Of a DNA stretch of 64,000 nt, positions 36,297 to 48,034 are shown piece by piece. The notes beneath the pieces are model-generated. The model had not been told where the DNA came from. It made no database searches and saw only the letters and a list, made by a program, of their open reading frames with translations. A program made the translations under genes and the position numbers. Source of the stretch: Rhizobium sp. CF080. Its GTDB lineage: Bacteria > Pseudomonadota > Alphaproteobacteria > Rhizobiales > Rhizobiaceae. The stretch is from the NCBI RefSeq assembly GCF_000282095.2, contig NZ_AKKC02000008.1, positions 124,001 to 188,000 on the forward strand, read 5' to 3'. How positions within the stretch are numbered: the first letter of the stretch is position 1; each line of letters starts with the position of its first letter.

Positions 36297-37020
36297 CTGA
36301 GGAGATTGTCCCGCAGACTTTTGAAAATGGCGTTGAAGACCGCAATGTTCTCGGTTTCTGGCAGAACGATGTTTATCTGGTACGATAGTCCGAGCTTCAC
36401 TCCGCTAACCGGACGATCCTGGGGAATCCTTTCAGAAGCATTCCCGACGTCGGTCTCTCGCCCTGCATCCGACTCCTTTGCGGCGTCGGTCGTAATGAAC
36501 GCGCGAACCGCTTCGAAGGAGGCGTACATCAGGCGGATAATAGCGTCGGTTCTCTTCAGCCCGGTAATTTCGACGAGAGGACGTCCTTTACAGCGTTCTC
36601 GTCGGCGCGGTGCACGAATTCTTTCCGCCTGAACAGCTCGCCAAACGCGTTCCGCAATCCTTCGTAGGCCGCTTGGCTCCGACCGCCATCGGTCTTGAAC
36701 TTCGAGTACAAAGTCGTGGGCGAACCGTCAGGACTGAGAAACTGCATCTTCTTTAACATCGGGGGCACCGCTCTGGCCCCACCACCCGTCAGGTGGAGGA
36801 TCGTCTCCATGAAGTCGGGGCTGAACTTGTCGGGCCGCTCCGCAGCTATGATCCCTTCTAGGGCGCGTTTGAACACGCCGGGAGACGGCGTATAGGGAAC
36901 GCCGCCTTTGATCTCTCTTGGCTTGCCTCTGTCGGCGGAGGACGCAGGAGCTTCCTCCAGCACGTCGTTGTTATCTTCCTCCGCTTTCGCGATGCCTGTA
37001 GGATTCGGTTGCTTTGCCAT
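36293..37020 (-). pseudogene. DUF5343 domain protein, interrupted by a frameshift
   Basis: Two frames together encode one DUF5343 protein of about 242 aa. The first runs from the ATG at 37020 (GGAGA ribosome site) with VPYTPSPGVFKRALEGI, ILHLTGGGARAVPPMLKKM and LSPDGSPTTLYSKF, and stops after DVLSSKLPG. The second frame continues VEITGLKRTDAIIRLMYASF to INIVLPETENIAVFNAIFKSLRD, the usual C-terminus. The break is near 36575-36579 in a TC repeat and needs a 1-base or 2-base correction. It may be a true mutation, a sequencing error or a regulated shift. The downstream HEPN gene is intact. Confidence 0.75.
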
Positions 37021-37261
37021 GATGTCTCCCAGCCGACGGGAGCTTATCGCAACGGTCTGCGTCTGCAAGGTGTCCGCGGACTTATGTGCAACTATCCTTT
37101 CGGGATAAATCGGGCGACAGTATGCCGGTTTCGGTCGCGGTCTGAGCCGACGGGTTGCCGGGAATCGAAGCCCTGAAAGGCGCGGCTCAATCCGGCCACA
37201 CGCAAGCTGCCGCTTCGGCCAAAATCGAAACGCGCAATTATGTCAACGTTTTCAAGATTTG

Positions 37262-37346
37262 TGGTGCCCCGTGCCGGAATCGAACCAGCACTCCTCTCGG
37301 AACCTGATTTTGAGTCAGGCGCGTCTACCAATTCCGCCAACGGGGC
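37262..37346 (-). tRNA. tRNA-Leu (anticodon CAA)
   Basis: On the minus strand GCCCCGT pairs with ACGGGGC, followed by A and an encoded CCA. Anticodon stem CCTGA/TCAGG surrounds loop CTCAAAA, giving CAA. The long variable arm GTTCCGAGAGGAGT and the T-arm GCTGG-TTCGATT-CCGGC are typical of tRNA-Leu. 85 nt. It closes the accessory pocket. Confidence 0.95.
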
Positions 37347-37591
37347 ACTCGGGTAGCGGTATGCGCTCTATCACGGCGTCGCACCGGCATGCAAGGGTGA
37401 AGTGAAGGCGCAATCCCGTCTGCTCCATGCCTGCGAGGTTGTCCCGGATCAAGGCAGCCGGATGTGGATTTTTCCCTTTCCTTAACGGCATATCGCCGTT
37501 GTTTAGCATCTCCTGAAACATGTGTGCCGCCTGGACATTCGGTTCTCGGAGGTCCGGCAATGGTGCCGGGTTTCGGAAGGAGAAGACTATC

Positions 37592-38242
37592 ATGCGGAAA
37601 TCATTGCGTGTCCTGTTACTGTCCGGATGCCTCGCCCTGCCTTTTACCGGGCAGAGTTTTGCGCAGGGCCTGTCGGTTGGCGGCGAGAATGGCGTCAGCG
37701 CCGATGTGAATACGAGCGACGGGATCGCTACCGATGTCTCCGTTGGCGGAACCGGCGGCGTCAATGCCGATGTCGGCATCGGCGGCAGCAGCGGCGTGGC
37801 GGATGCGGATGCGACGGCGGGCGGGCGTGATGGTCTGAATGCCGATGCGAATGTCGATGGAGAGGATGGGCTAGATGGGGATGCGGCCGTTTCTCTCGGA
37901 GGCAGAAATGGCGTCAATGCCGGCCTTGCGCTCGGTAGCGGCGATGGCGTCGATGCCGGGACGACCGCATCGATCGGCGGCGGCAGTCCCGGTGCGGCTT
38001 CCGGTCCCGGTTTGCTCGGCCTCGGAGGCACAGGGATCGGCGCAGCCCCATTGGCCGGTGCAGGCGCCGCGGGTGCTCCGGGTGTAGGCGGGCTCACCGC
38101 CCCGCAGCTCCAGGCCTTCCAGGCGATGTCCGAAACCGAGCAGCGCCGCCTGCTCACCCGCTGCGCAGATCTCGCCTCTGGCGGCGGCGATGCGGCATTG
38201 GAATCGCTCTGCCGCATGCTGCGGATGAGCGCCTCGCGTTGA
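37592..38242 (+). CDS. Secreted glycine-rich repeat protein
   Basis: The 216-aa protein has a signal peptide (RVLLLSGCLALPFTGQSFAQ, cleaved after SFA or AQ). Then follow about eight imperfect 11-14 residue repeats of the form GGxxGVxADV, such as VGGENGVSADV, VGGTGGVNADV and LGGRNGVNAGL, then a Gly/Ala-rich linker and a C-terminal helical part with four cysteines or so (LLTRCADLA and LESLCRML). No known family is recognised. The repeat suggests a beta-helix or similar solenoid. ATG at 37592 has GAAGGAGAAG in front. A terminator follows at 38261. Confidence 0.7.
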   Translation: MRKSLRVLLLSGCLALPFTGQSFAQGLSVGGENGVSADVNTSDGIATDVSVGGTGGVNADVGIGGSSGVADADATAGGRDGLNADANVDGEDGLDGDAAVSLGGRNGVNAGLALGSGDGVDAGTTASIGGGSPGAASGPGLLGLGGTGIGAAPLAGAGAAGAPGVGGLTAPQLQAFQAMSETEQRRLLTRCADLASGGGDAALESLCRMLRMSASR

Positions 38243-38260
38243 TCTGCCTGGTATTCGAAG

Positions 38261-38287
38261 CCCATCCCCATCGCAGGGGATGGGTTT
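38261..38287 (+). terminator. Intrinsic terminator of the glycine-rich protein gene
   Basis: CCCATCCCC and GGGGATGGG form a perfect 9-bp stem with an ATCGCA loop, followed by TTT. Located 19 bp after the stop codon. Confidence 0.8.
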
Positions 38288-38373
38288 CTCCATATCAGGT
38301 CCCCTCCGATGTCCCCCTTGTATTTTCGGCATCCCGGATGTTAGCTGGTGCAGCAAAAATAGAAGCGCTGCCC

Positions 38374-40008
38374 ATGAAACTGCCCGCCCGTACCTCCTAT
38401 GAAGACCTTTTTGGCGATTTCGCCTGGGAGATCCCAGAGCGATTCAATATGGGAGAGGTGGTCAGCGATGCCTGGGCGAAAGAATTTCCGGAGCGCATCT
38501 GTCTCCAGCATTTCAGCACGGATGGCGATCATCGGGCGCTGACCTATGGCGCGCTGTCCAAGCGGTCCGCCGCGCTGGCGAATGCCTTTGTCGCCCTCGG
38601 GCTGAAGCCCGGCGATCGGGTGGCTTTGCTGCTGCCGCAGAGTTTCGAGACGGTGATCGCGCATGTGGCGATCTACAAGATGGGCGGCATCGCCCTGCCG
38701 CTGGCGTTGCTGTTCGGGGCAGAAGCGCTCGAATACCGACTGAAGGCATCCGGGGCGACAGCTATTGTCACCAACCCCTTCGGCCTATCGCGGCTTGCGG
38801 ATCTGCGCGAAAAGCTGCCGGAGTTGCGGCATGTCATCGTCACGGGCGAGGCGCCGGCCGGCGAGGGCCTTCTGGGGCTCGATGCGTTGATAACCGCCCA
38901 TCCTCCCGTGTTCGAGGTTGTCGATAGCGGTCCGGACGATCCGGCGCTGATGATCTTTACCTCCGGCACGACCGGGCCACCGAAGGCGGCGCTGCATGGT
39001 CACCGGGTGCTGGCAGGCCATATCCCGGGTTTCCAGCTGGCGCATGAATTCGCGCCGCAGGAAGGCGACCGGATCTGGACGCCGTCGGACTGGGCCTGGG
39101 CGGGCGGCCTGCTCAACGTGCTGCTGCCGGCGCTGATGCTCGGCATTCCGGTCGTCTCCTCGCCGGCCCAAAAATTCGATGCGGACATGGCCTTCCGGAT
39201 CATGAGCGAGATGGACGTGCGCAATGCCTTCATTCCGCCGACGGCGCTCCGGCTCCTGAAATCGGTCGAAAAGCCGCTCGAAAAATACGATCTCAAGCTT
39301 CGGACGATCGCCTCGGCCGGCGAGGCGCTGGGCCGTGAGACCTATGACTGGGCAAAGGCGGCGCTGGGGCTGACGGTCAACGAATTCTACGGCCAGACCG
39401 AATGCAATTTCGTGCTGTCCTCGGCCGCCAATCTTGGCGTGTCGCGCGGCGGGGCGATCGGGCGGGCGGTACCCGGCCATCATGTGGCGGTGGTCGATGG
39501 CAAGGGCATTGAGCTGCCGGCCGGCAAGATGGGCCAGATCGCCATCCGCCGTCCGGATCCGGTGATGTTTCTCGGTTACTGGAACGACGAGGCTGCGACG
39601 GAAGCAAAATTCGTCGGCGACTGGCTGATCACGGGCGATCTCGGCCGGAAGGACAGCGATGGTTATGTGGAGTTCATCGGGCGGGACGACGACGTGATCA
39701 CATCGTCCGGTTACCGCATCGGGCCGAGCGAGATCGAGGACTGTCTGACCGGCCATCCGGCGGTGCGGCTGGCGGCCGTGGTCGGCAAGCCGGACCCGAT
39801 CCGCACCGAGATCGTCAAGGCCTATATCGCGCTCGCACCGGGCTATCTTCCCAGCGATGAGTTGGCTGCGGAAGTCAGCGACTGGGTGAAGACGCGGCTC
39901 TCCATGCACGAATATCCGCGCGAGGTGGCCTTCGTCGACGACATTCCGCTGACGACCAGCGGCAAGGTCATCCGCCGGCTGCTGCGGGACAAGGCGGCCG
40001 CAGAGTAG
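38374..40008 (+). CDS. Medium-chain acyl-CoA synthetase-like AMP-binding enzyme
   Basis: The 544-aa ANL superfamily enzyme activates a carboxylic acid with ATP and CoA. It has the P-loop IFTSGTTGPPKAALHGH, NEFYGQTECNFVL, the ITGDLGRKDSDGYVEFIGRDDDVITSSGYRIGP region with the core hinge, and the catalytic lysine in TTSGKVIRRLLRD near the end. It resembles the acyl-CoA synthetases of the AcsA/MACS group. Substrate not known. ATG at 38374 is chosen by family length; the frame is open from 38239. It ends directly where the convergent GNAT gene ends. Confidence 0.88.
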   Translation: MKLPARTSYEDLFGDFAWEIPERFNMGEVVSDAWAKEFPERICLQHFSTDGDHRALTYGALSKRSAALANAFVALGLKPGDRVALLLPQSFETVIAHVAIYKMGGIALPLALLFGAEALEYRLKASGATAIVTNPFGLSRLADLREKLPELRHVIVTGEAPAGEGLLGLDALITAHPPVFEVVDSGPDDPALMIFTSGTTGPPKAALHGHRVLAGHIPGFQLAHEFAPQEGDRIWTPSDWAWAGGLLNVLLPALMLGIPVVSSPAQKFDADMAFRIMSEMDVRNAFIPPTALRLLKSVEKPLEKYDLKLRTIASAGEALGRETYDWAKAALGLTVNEFYGQTECNFVLSSAANLGVSRGGAIGRAVPGHHVAVVDGKGIELPAGKMGQIAIRRPDPVMFLGYWNDEAATEAKFVGDWLITGDLGRKDSDGYVEFIGRDDDVITSSGYRIGPSEIEDCLTGHPAVRLAAVVGKPDPIRTEIVKAYIALAPGYLPSDELAAEVSDWVKTRLSMHEYPREVAFVDDIPLTTSGKVIRRLLRDKAAAE

Positions 40009-41286
40009 TTATTCCGAACGGCCGGCGAGCGACATGATCTTTTCCCGGAGCATGCGGGCCATGTTGCGGGTGTTGCGGTAGAGGTGAAGCTGGGCTGCCA
40101 CCTGGCGCACGTCGCGGTCGCCGTTCTGGCGCAGGCCGATCACGAGCGTGCCCATGTCCTCGCGCTCTTCCCAGAAGCGGCTCATGATCGGGTGGTCGGG
40201 AACCGCGCAACTGTCGGTGCGCGTGATGTTGGCGTCTTCGAGATGCCATTCGGTCAGCTTCACCATCAAGAGCTTGCCGGGCGAGAACTGGGAAAAGCCC
40301 TCGTCGTAGGCGGTCTTCCACGTATAGGCCTCGCCGGCCATGATGAAGACGATGAGCGAAGCGATCGCGCGGCCGTCGAAATCGATGGTGTGGATGCGGA
40401 CCGCATCGACTTCCGCCAGGTTAGTGATCGCTTCGCGGGCGAAGGCGGCGCGGTAGCGGTCGTTGATCAGGGCCGAGCGTTTGCGGCCCTTCCAGCCCTT
40501 GGCTTCGAGCGCCAGGAATTCCTCCATCCGCAGCCGGATCTCCTCCGGCTGGCGGGCGACCGAATAGGAAAGCGTGCCCTTCGATCCCAGATTGCGCCAT
40601 AGGCGGCGCATTTCGCGATAGTGGTGCGACGAGATCGCGTGCTTGAGATAGGCCTCGCCGTCGAGCAGGCTTTCGAGCATCGGCCGCAGATAGGGATCGG
40701 TGACGGTGACCGGCAGGTTGCGACCGATCGCGACGGCCTTGGCAAGCTGCGCGAACGGGCCGGAGAGCCGTACGTCCGGCATGACCAGCACGGAGGGGAG
40801 GCGGGCTTCGCGCATGCTCAGCGCGTCGAAAAGGTTGTCGATCGTCTCGGCCGAATCTTCCGCATCGACGAGCGGCGTGCCGATCGGGCCGAACGGATTG
40901 GCCCAGGCGCGAATGATCGAGGCGCCAACGGAAAAGCCGGGCTTTTCGATCGTGAACGGCATCAGCAGCCGCATGCGGCTGCGCGCACCCGTCTCGTCGC
41001 GGATCAGCGCCAGGCGGACCTGCTTGTCCTCGACCCGCGGCATGGCGGGGGCGAGCAGCCGGGCGGAGAAGAAGATGTTCGGCTCGAGCGCGCGGTTGGA
41101 GAGGAACTCGAGTTCTTCCTGCAGGTCGTAACCGAAGGCGGCGGGATAGAGGCAGAGTTCGCGGCCCGGCCGGCCGACCTGGAGATGCGTGTCGGCGTCA
41201 GGCCGTTCTGCGCGAAATGCCTGGATCATGCTCATCCGGCCGCCGCCATTGCCCTCGAATTCGCTGCTGAACGGGGGTAACGCCAT
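40009..41286 (-). CDS. GNAT-fold (BioF2-like) acetyltransferase, polysaccharide-associated
   Basis: The 425-aa protein has a C-terminal GNAT_6/BioF2-like domain: RMEEFLALEAKGWKGRKRSAL, FDGRAIASLIVFIMAGEAYTWKTAYDEGFSQFSPGKLLM, and LEDANITRTDSCAVPDHPIM. Family members (CelD/BcsL) act in exopolysaccharide or cellulose synthesis; the acyl acceptor here is unknown. It starts 2 bp after the stop of the flippase gene, so the two form an operon, pointing to surface polysaccharide synthesis or modification. Confidence 0.8.
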   Translation of the reverse strand: MALPPFSSEFEGNGGGRMSMIQAFRAERPDADTHLQVGRPGRELCLYPAAFGYDLQEELEFLSNRALEPNIFFSARLLAPAMPRVEDKQVRLALIRDETGARSRMRLLMPFTIEKPGFSVGASIIRAWANPFGPIGTPLVDAEDSAETIDNLFDALSMREARLPSVLVMPDVRLSGPFAQLAKAVAIGRNLPVTVTDPYLRPMLESLLDGEAYLKHAISSHHYREMRRLWRNLGSKGTLSYSVARQPEEIRLRMEEFLALEAKGWKGRKRSALINDRYRAAFAREAITNLAEVDAVRIHTIDFDGRAIASLIVFIMAGEAYTWKTAYDEGFSQFSPGKLLMVKLTEWHLEDANITRTDSCAVPDHPIMSRFWEEREDMGTLVIGLRQNGDRDVRQVAAQLHLYRNTRNMARMLREKIMSLAGRSE

Positions 41287-41288
41287 GG

Positions 41289-42701
41289 TCAGGAAGCCTT
41301 TGAAGGAGCAGAGGGCGTCGGATCGGCAAACGCGAAGAGCACGATGCCGAGCGTGCGGCGGACTGCGATATGCAACAGGATCGCCTCGATCATCATCGAA
41401 GATGCCGTGGCCATCGCGGCACCCGTCAGGCCGAAGCGGGGGATCAGCGCCATGTTGAGGCCGATGCTCGCCGACAGCGTTACGGCGTAGAGCACGACAC
41501 AGAGCTTCTGGCGGCCCGCCATGCTGAGCAGCACCTCGCCGGGGCCGACCATGGATTTGGCGAGGATGCCGCAAAACAGGATCGCCATCAGCCAGTAGCC
41601 GGCGGTGAACGCGCTGCCGAACAGCGACAGAAGCAGTTCGCCGGATGCGAGAGCCGCGAGCCCGACGGCCAGCGACGGCCAGAAGCTCCAGCGCACGGTC
41701 TGGCCGGCAAAGGCGGCCAGCGCCGGCATGTCCTCCTCGGCCATGATCGCGGAAAAGCGGGGGCCAGCTGCGGCCTTGATGGAGAAATAGACGAACTGGA
41801 CGAGCACGATCGTCTTTGCGGCGGCGTAGTAGATGCCGACCTGGTCCGGCGGCAGGTAGAGGCCGACAACGACCACGTCCGCATTGGTCAGCAGGAACCC
41901 GATGCCGTCGACGAGGAAGAGCGGCAGCGAATAACGGAACCAGGCGCCGATCTCGAACTGCATCGGGCCTGGTCCGTAAAGCCGGCGCAGGCGCAGCGTC
42001 AGGCGCAGGAGCTGCGAGAGCGTCGTGACATAGGTCGCGGCAAGGGCGGCCTCCATGGCGGTGACGGCTGTGTGCGGAGCGCCGAACCAGAGGGCTGCCA
42101 GCATGAAGGCGAGGATCAGGGTCGGGCGGATCAGGTAGGTGGGCGAGAGCGCAGTCACCGTCCAGCCGTTCGAGCGCGCCGTGCCGTCGAGCACGTCGCC
42201 GAGCGCGATCATCGGCATTGTGAAGAAGGCGAGCGCCACCGGCACGAGATAATAGGCCTCCACCGTGTGGCCGTAGACATGCAGGAACAGCAAACCGAGG
42301 CCGGCCACCGTGCTAGCCGAAATGAGCGCCACCAGGCGGACGGTGAGATTGAGCCCGCGCACCGTCGCCACCTCGTCGCGCGCCTTGTGCTGGTGCAGGA
42401 AGCGGATCACGGAGGTGTGGAAACCGAGGCAGGAGAGATTGCCGGCGAGCACGACCAGAACCCAGACGAAGGCGAAGATGCCGTATTCGAACTCGCCCAT
42501 CAGGCGGGCGAGCACGATCTGCGACACGAAGGCGATGGCGGCGCTGAAGACGCGGATCACGAAGGCGATCAGGGCACGGCGCTGGGCACGGGCGGTCTCG
42601 TCGTCATCGGTGAGGATCGATTGAAGCTTGCGCGTCAGCGGAGCGAGCCGGGTCCTCAGACCAGGCGGAAGCAATCTTTCCGCTGTTTCGATAACCGCCA
42701 T
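41289..42701 (-). CDS. Polysaccharide flippase (Wzx/oligosaccharide flippase family)
   Basis: The 470-aa membrane protein has about 12 transmembrane helices and starts with a cytoplasmic helix rich in charged residues, then LIAFVIRVFSAAIAFVSQIVLARLMGEFEYGIFAFVWVLV, typical of Wzx-type MATE-fold flippases. It would move lipid-linked oligosaccharide units to the periplasmic side. The ATG at 42701 is chosen by family start. Upstream gene of the two-gene unit with the GNAT gene. Confidence 0.85.
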   Translation of the reverse strand: MAVIETAERLLPPGLRTRLAPLTRKLQSILTDDDETARAQRRALIAFVIRVFSAAIAFVSQIVLARLMGEFEYGIFAFVWVLVVLAGNLSCLGFHTSVIRFLHQHKARDEVATVRGLNLTVRLVALISASTVAGLGLLFLHVYGHTVEAYYLVPVALAFFTMPMIALGDVLDGTARSNGWTVTALSPTYLIRPTLILAFMLAALWFGAPHTAVTAMEAALAATYVTTLSQLLRLTLRLRRLYGPGPMQFEIGAWFRYSLPLFLVDGIGFLLTNADVVVVGLYLPPDQVGIYYAAAKTIVLVQFVYFSIKAAAGPRFSAIMAEEDMPALAAFAGQTVRWSFWPSLAVGLAALASGELLLSLFGSAFTAGYWLMAILFCGILAKSMVGPGEVLLSMAGRQKLCVVLYAVTLSASIGLNMALIPRFGLTGAAMATASSMMIEAILLHIAVRRTLGIVLFAFADPTPSAPSKAS

Positions 42702-42836
42702 GATGGGCACGCAATACTCTAACGGAGACGGGAACAATGGGCAAAAGTGTTGCCACAGCAGGGTTAAGAAAGGGTTCGCCCAAGTGGGTAAAGGAGGTTA
42801 AAGGGTTGACGGTCATGCAGGCCCTGCCGCGGAAAC

Positions 42837-42862
42837 GAAAACGCCGCCCGGGAAGGGCGGCG
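42837..42862 (-). terminator. Intrinsic terminator downstream of secA
   Basis: On the minus strand CGCCGCCC and GGGCGGCG form an 8-bp stem with a TTCCC loop, followed by TTTTCGTTT. It lies 29 bp after the secA stop. Confidence 0.75.
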
Positions 42863-42890
42863 CTTGCATGACCGGGTTTTCGGATGAGCC

Positions 42891-45602
<2,712 letters not shown>

Positions 45603-45855
45603 ACGAATGGTCCTTTCTGAAATCTGTCCCATGGGGGCGCGGGACCGGTCGAACTATCGGTTTCTGACGCCGATAAAATGACCCGTCACGCCCGGAAACT
45701 CTGCTGGACGCGAAGTTGCGTGACAGATAAGAGGGGGGTCGAATGATGTCAACGGTGGCGGCCGATACAGAATGGCCACAATCCGGTGTTTGTGAAGGTT
45801 TTCTGGCCGGAATCAGGGCTTCTGAAACCGGTACCCTATCGAAAGGTCTTTATCG

Positions 45856-46725
45856 ATGTTGCGCCACAAATTTCTCATGACGGCCGCGCTGGCCGCCGCG
45901 ATCCTCTGCCAGGCTCCTGCCTTTGCGGCGGAAGATCCGGTCGTTGCCAAGGTCGGTGACCTGGAAATCCACCAGTCGGAACTGGACATTGCAGTCCAGA
46001 ATCTCGACCCGCAGCTCGCCCAGCTTCCGGACGACCAGAAGAAGGTCGCAGCCCTTTCCGGCGCCATCGACGTCAAGCTGCTCGCCAAGGGCGCTCTCGC
46101 CGAAGGCATCAAGGACACGCCCGATTTTAAGAAGCGGATGGAATATATCGCCGATCGCGAGCTGCATAACGCCTATTTCCGCAAGCATGTGATCGATGCC
46201 ACCACCCCGGCAGAGGTCAAGGCCCGTTACGACAAGGAAATCGCCTCCCTGCCGAAGCAGGAAGAGGTGCATGCCCGCCACATCCTGGTGAAGACCGAGG
46301 AAGAGGCCAAGGCCGTCATCGCCGACCTCGACAAGGGCAAGGATTTCGCCGCGATCGCCAAGGAAAAGTCCCAGGATTCCAACAAGGACGAAGGCGGCGA
46401 CCTCGGCTGGTTCGGCCGCGGCCGCATGGTTCCGGAATTCGAGGAAGCCGCTTTCGCGTTGAAGAAGGGCGAATACACCAAGACCCCGGTCAAGTCGCAG
46501 TTCGGCTTTCACGTCATCAAGCTCGAAGAGACGCGCGATGCTCCGGCACCGGCTTTCGAACAGGTCGAGGACCAGGTCAAGCAGCTCGTGATGCGCGACA
46601 AGTATGTCGCTCTCATCACCAAGGCCAAGAGCGAGCAGAAGATCGACATCATGGATGCGGGCCTCAAGAAGGGCTATGACGACGTCAGCAAGATGCAGGA
46701 CGGCGACGTGCCGGCCCAGCAGTAA
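45856..46725 (+). CDS. Periplasmic parvulin-type peptidyl-prolyl isomerase
   Basis: The 289-aa protein has a signal peptide (MLRHKFLMTAALAAAILCQAPAFA), an N-terminal helical chaperone-like part and a parvulin domain with EEVHARHILVKTEEEAKAVI, GGDLGWFGRGRMVPEFEEAAF and KSQFGFHVIKLEET. It should help fold exported outer-membrane or periplasmic proteins, in keeping with its position next to secA. A strong terminator follows 12 bp downstream. Confidence 0.92.
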   Translation: MLRHKFLMTAALAAAILCQAPAFAAEDPVVAKVGDLEIHQSELDIAVQNLDPQLAQLPDDQKKVAALSGAIDVKLLAKGALAEGIKDTPDFKKRMEYIADRELHNAYFRKHVIDATTPAEVKARYDKEIASLPKQEEVHARHILVKTEEEAKAVIADLDKGKDFAAIAKEKSQDSNKDEGGDLGWFGRGRMVPEFEEAAFALKKGEYTKTPVKSQFGFHVIKLEETRDAPAPAFEQVEDQVKQLVMRDKYVALITKAKSEQKIDIMDAGLKKGYDDVSKMQDGDVPAQQ

Positions 46726-46737
46726 TCTTTTGACGAC

Positions 46738-46762
46738 GGGCCCGGATCTTCCGGGCCCTTTT
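46738..46762 (+). terminator. Intrinsic terminator of the PPIase gene
   Basis: GGGCCCGGA and TCCGGGCCC form a 9-bp stem with a TCT loop, followed by TTTTCC. It separates the PPIase gene from argJ. Confidence 0.85.
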
Positions 46763-46787
46763 CCTATTTGAGCCAGGTAGTTTTCCG

Positions 46788-48029
46788 ATGTCCGATTCCG
46801 TTTCGCCGCTTGCTCCGAAATCCTATCCCGACATGCCGGCGATCCGCGGCGTGCGCATGGCGACCGCCGCCGCCGGGATCAAGTACAAGAACCGCACCGA
46901 CGTTCTGATGATGGTGTTCGACAAGCCGGCGACTGTCGCCGGCGTCTTCACCCGCTCCAAGTGCCCTTCGGCACCGGTCGATTTCTGCCGCGCCAATCTG
47001 TCGCACGGGGTTGCCCGCGCCGTGGTCGTCAATTCCGGCAATGCCAACGCGTTTACCGGTGTCAGGGGCAAGGCTGCGACTGAACTCACCGCAAAATCGG
47101 CCTCCGAGGCGGTCGGTTGCGGCCAGAACGAGGTCTATCTGGCTTCGACCGGCGTCATCGGCGAACCGCTGGACGCGACGAAATTCGCCGGCGTGCTCGG
47201 CGACATGAACAGCGGCGCCGTCGGCGACTTCTGGCTGGAAGCGGCACGAGCGATCATGACCACCGACACCTATCCGAAGGTCGCGACCCGCACCGCCGAG
47301 ATCGGCGGCGTCAAGGTGACGATCAACGGCATCTCCAAGGGCGCCGGCATGATCGCCCCCGACATGGCGACCATGCTGTCCTTCGTGGCGACCGATGCCG
47401 ACATCGCATCGCCGGCGCTGCAGAGCCTGCTGTCCGCCGGCGTTGGCCCCACCTTCAATTCGGTCACCGTAGACAGTGACACCTCGACCTCCGATACGCT
47501 GATGCTGTTTGCCACTGGTGCCGCCGCCGCAGATGGCCAGGCTCGCGTCGAAACTGCCGATGATCCGCGCCTCATGAGCTTCCGCGCGGCGCTCAACGAT
47601 CTCTTGAAGGATCTCGCCTTGCAGGTCGTTCGCGACGGCGAAGGCGCCCGCAAGATGGTCGAGATCACCGTCACCGGCGCCGAAAGCGATGCCGCGGCCA
47701 AGACGATCGCTCTTTCGATCGCCAATTCGCCGCTGGTCAAGACCGCGGTCGCCGGCGAGGACGCCAATTGGGGCCGTATCGTCATGGCCGTCGGCAAGTC
47801 GGGCGAAATGGCTGACCGCGACCGGTTGGCGATCTGGTTCGGCGATGTGCGCGTCGCCGTCGACGGCGAGCGCGATCCGGCCTATTCCGAAGCCGCGACC
47901 ACTGCGGTCATGAAGGAACAGGACATTCCGGTGAAGGTCGATATCGGTCTCGGCAACGGCCGGGCGACAGTCTGGACCTGCGACCTCACCAAGGAATATG
48001 TTGCCATCAACGGCGACTACCGGAGCTGA
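46788..48029 (+). CDS. argJ: Bifunctional ornithine acetyltransferase/N-acetylglutamate synthase
   Basis: The 413-aa protein is self-cleaving: the autoproteolysis motif is [17 protein letters not shown], with cleavage before the threonine of ATM, giving alpha and beta chains. [18 protein letters not shown] and [12 protein letters not shown] are family signatures. ArgJ recycles the acetyl group from acetylornithine to glutamate (arginine synthesis). It is 5 bp upstream of the GNAT gene and 25 bp downstream of the preceding terminator. Confidence 0.96.
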   Translation: MSDSVSPLAPKSYPDMPAIRGVRMATAAAGIKYKNRTDVLMMVFDKPATVAGVFTRSKCPSAPVDFCRANLSHGVARAVVVNSGNANAFTGVRGKAATELTAKSASEAVGCGQNEVYLASTGVIGEPLDATKFAGVLGDMNSGAVGDFWLEAARAIMTTDTYPKVATRTAEIGGVKVTINGISKGAGMIAPDMATMLSFVATDADIASPALQSLLSAGVGPTFNSVTVDSDTSTSDTLMLFATGAAAADGQARVETADDPRLMSFRAALNDLLKDLALQVVRDGEGARKMVEITVTGAESDAAAKTIALSIANSPLVKTAVAGEDANWGRIVMAVGKSGEMADRDRLAIWFGDVRVAVDGERDPAYSEAATTAVMKEQDIPVKVDIGLGNGRATVWTCDLTKEYVAINGDYRS

Positions 48030-48034
48030 CGGGA

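Noticed and set aside
37150..37185. T-arm-like sequence GGGCTTCGATTCCC, a possible tRNA remnant or att site
   Set aside because: Only one arm is recognisable and it does not repeat the 3' end of either neighbouring tRNA, so an attachment site cannot be supported.
37092..37340. 82-codon minus-strand ORF beginning MAELVDAPDSKSGSERSAG
   Set aside because: This is the familiar spurious translation of a tRNA-Leu gene and its flank; the RNA gene at 37262-37346 explains it.
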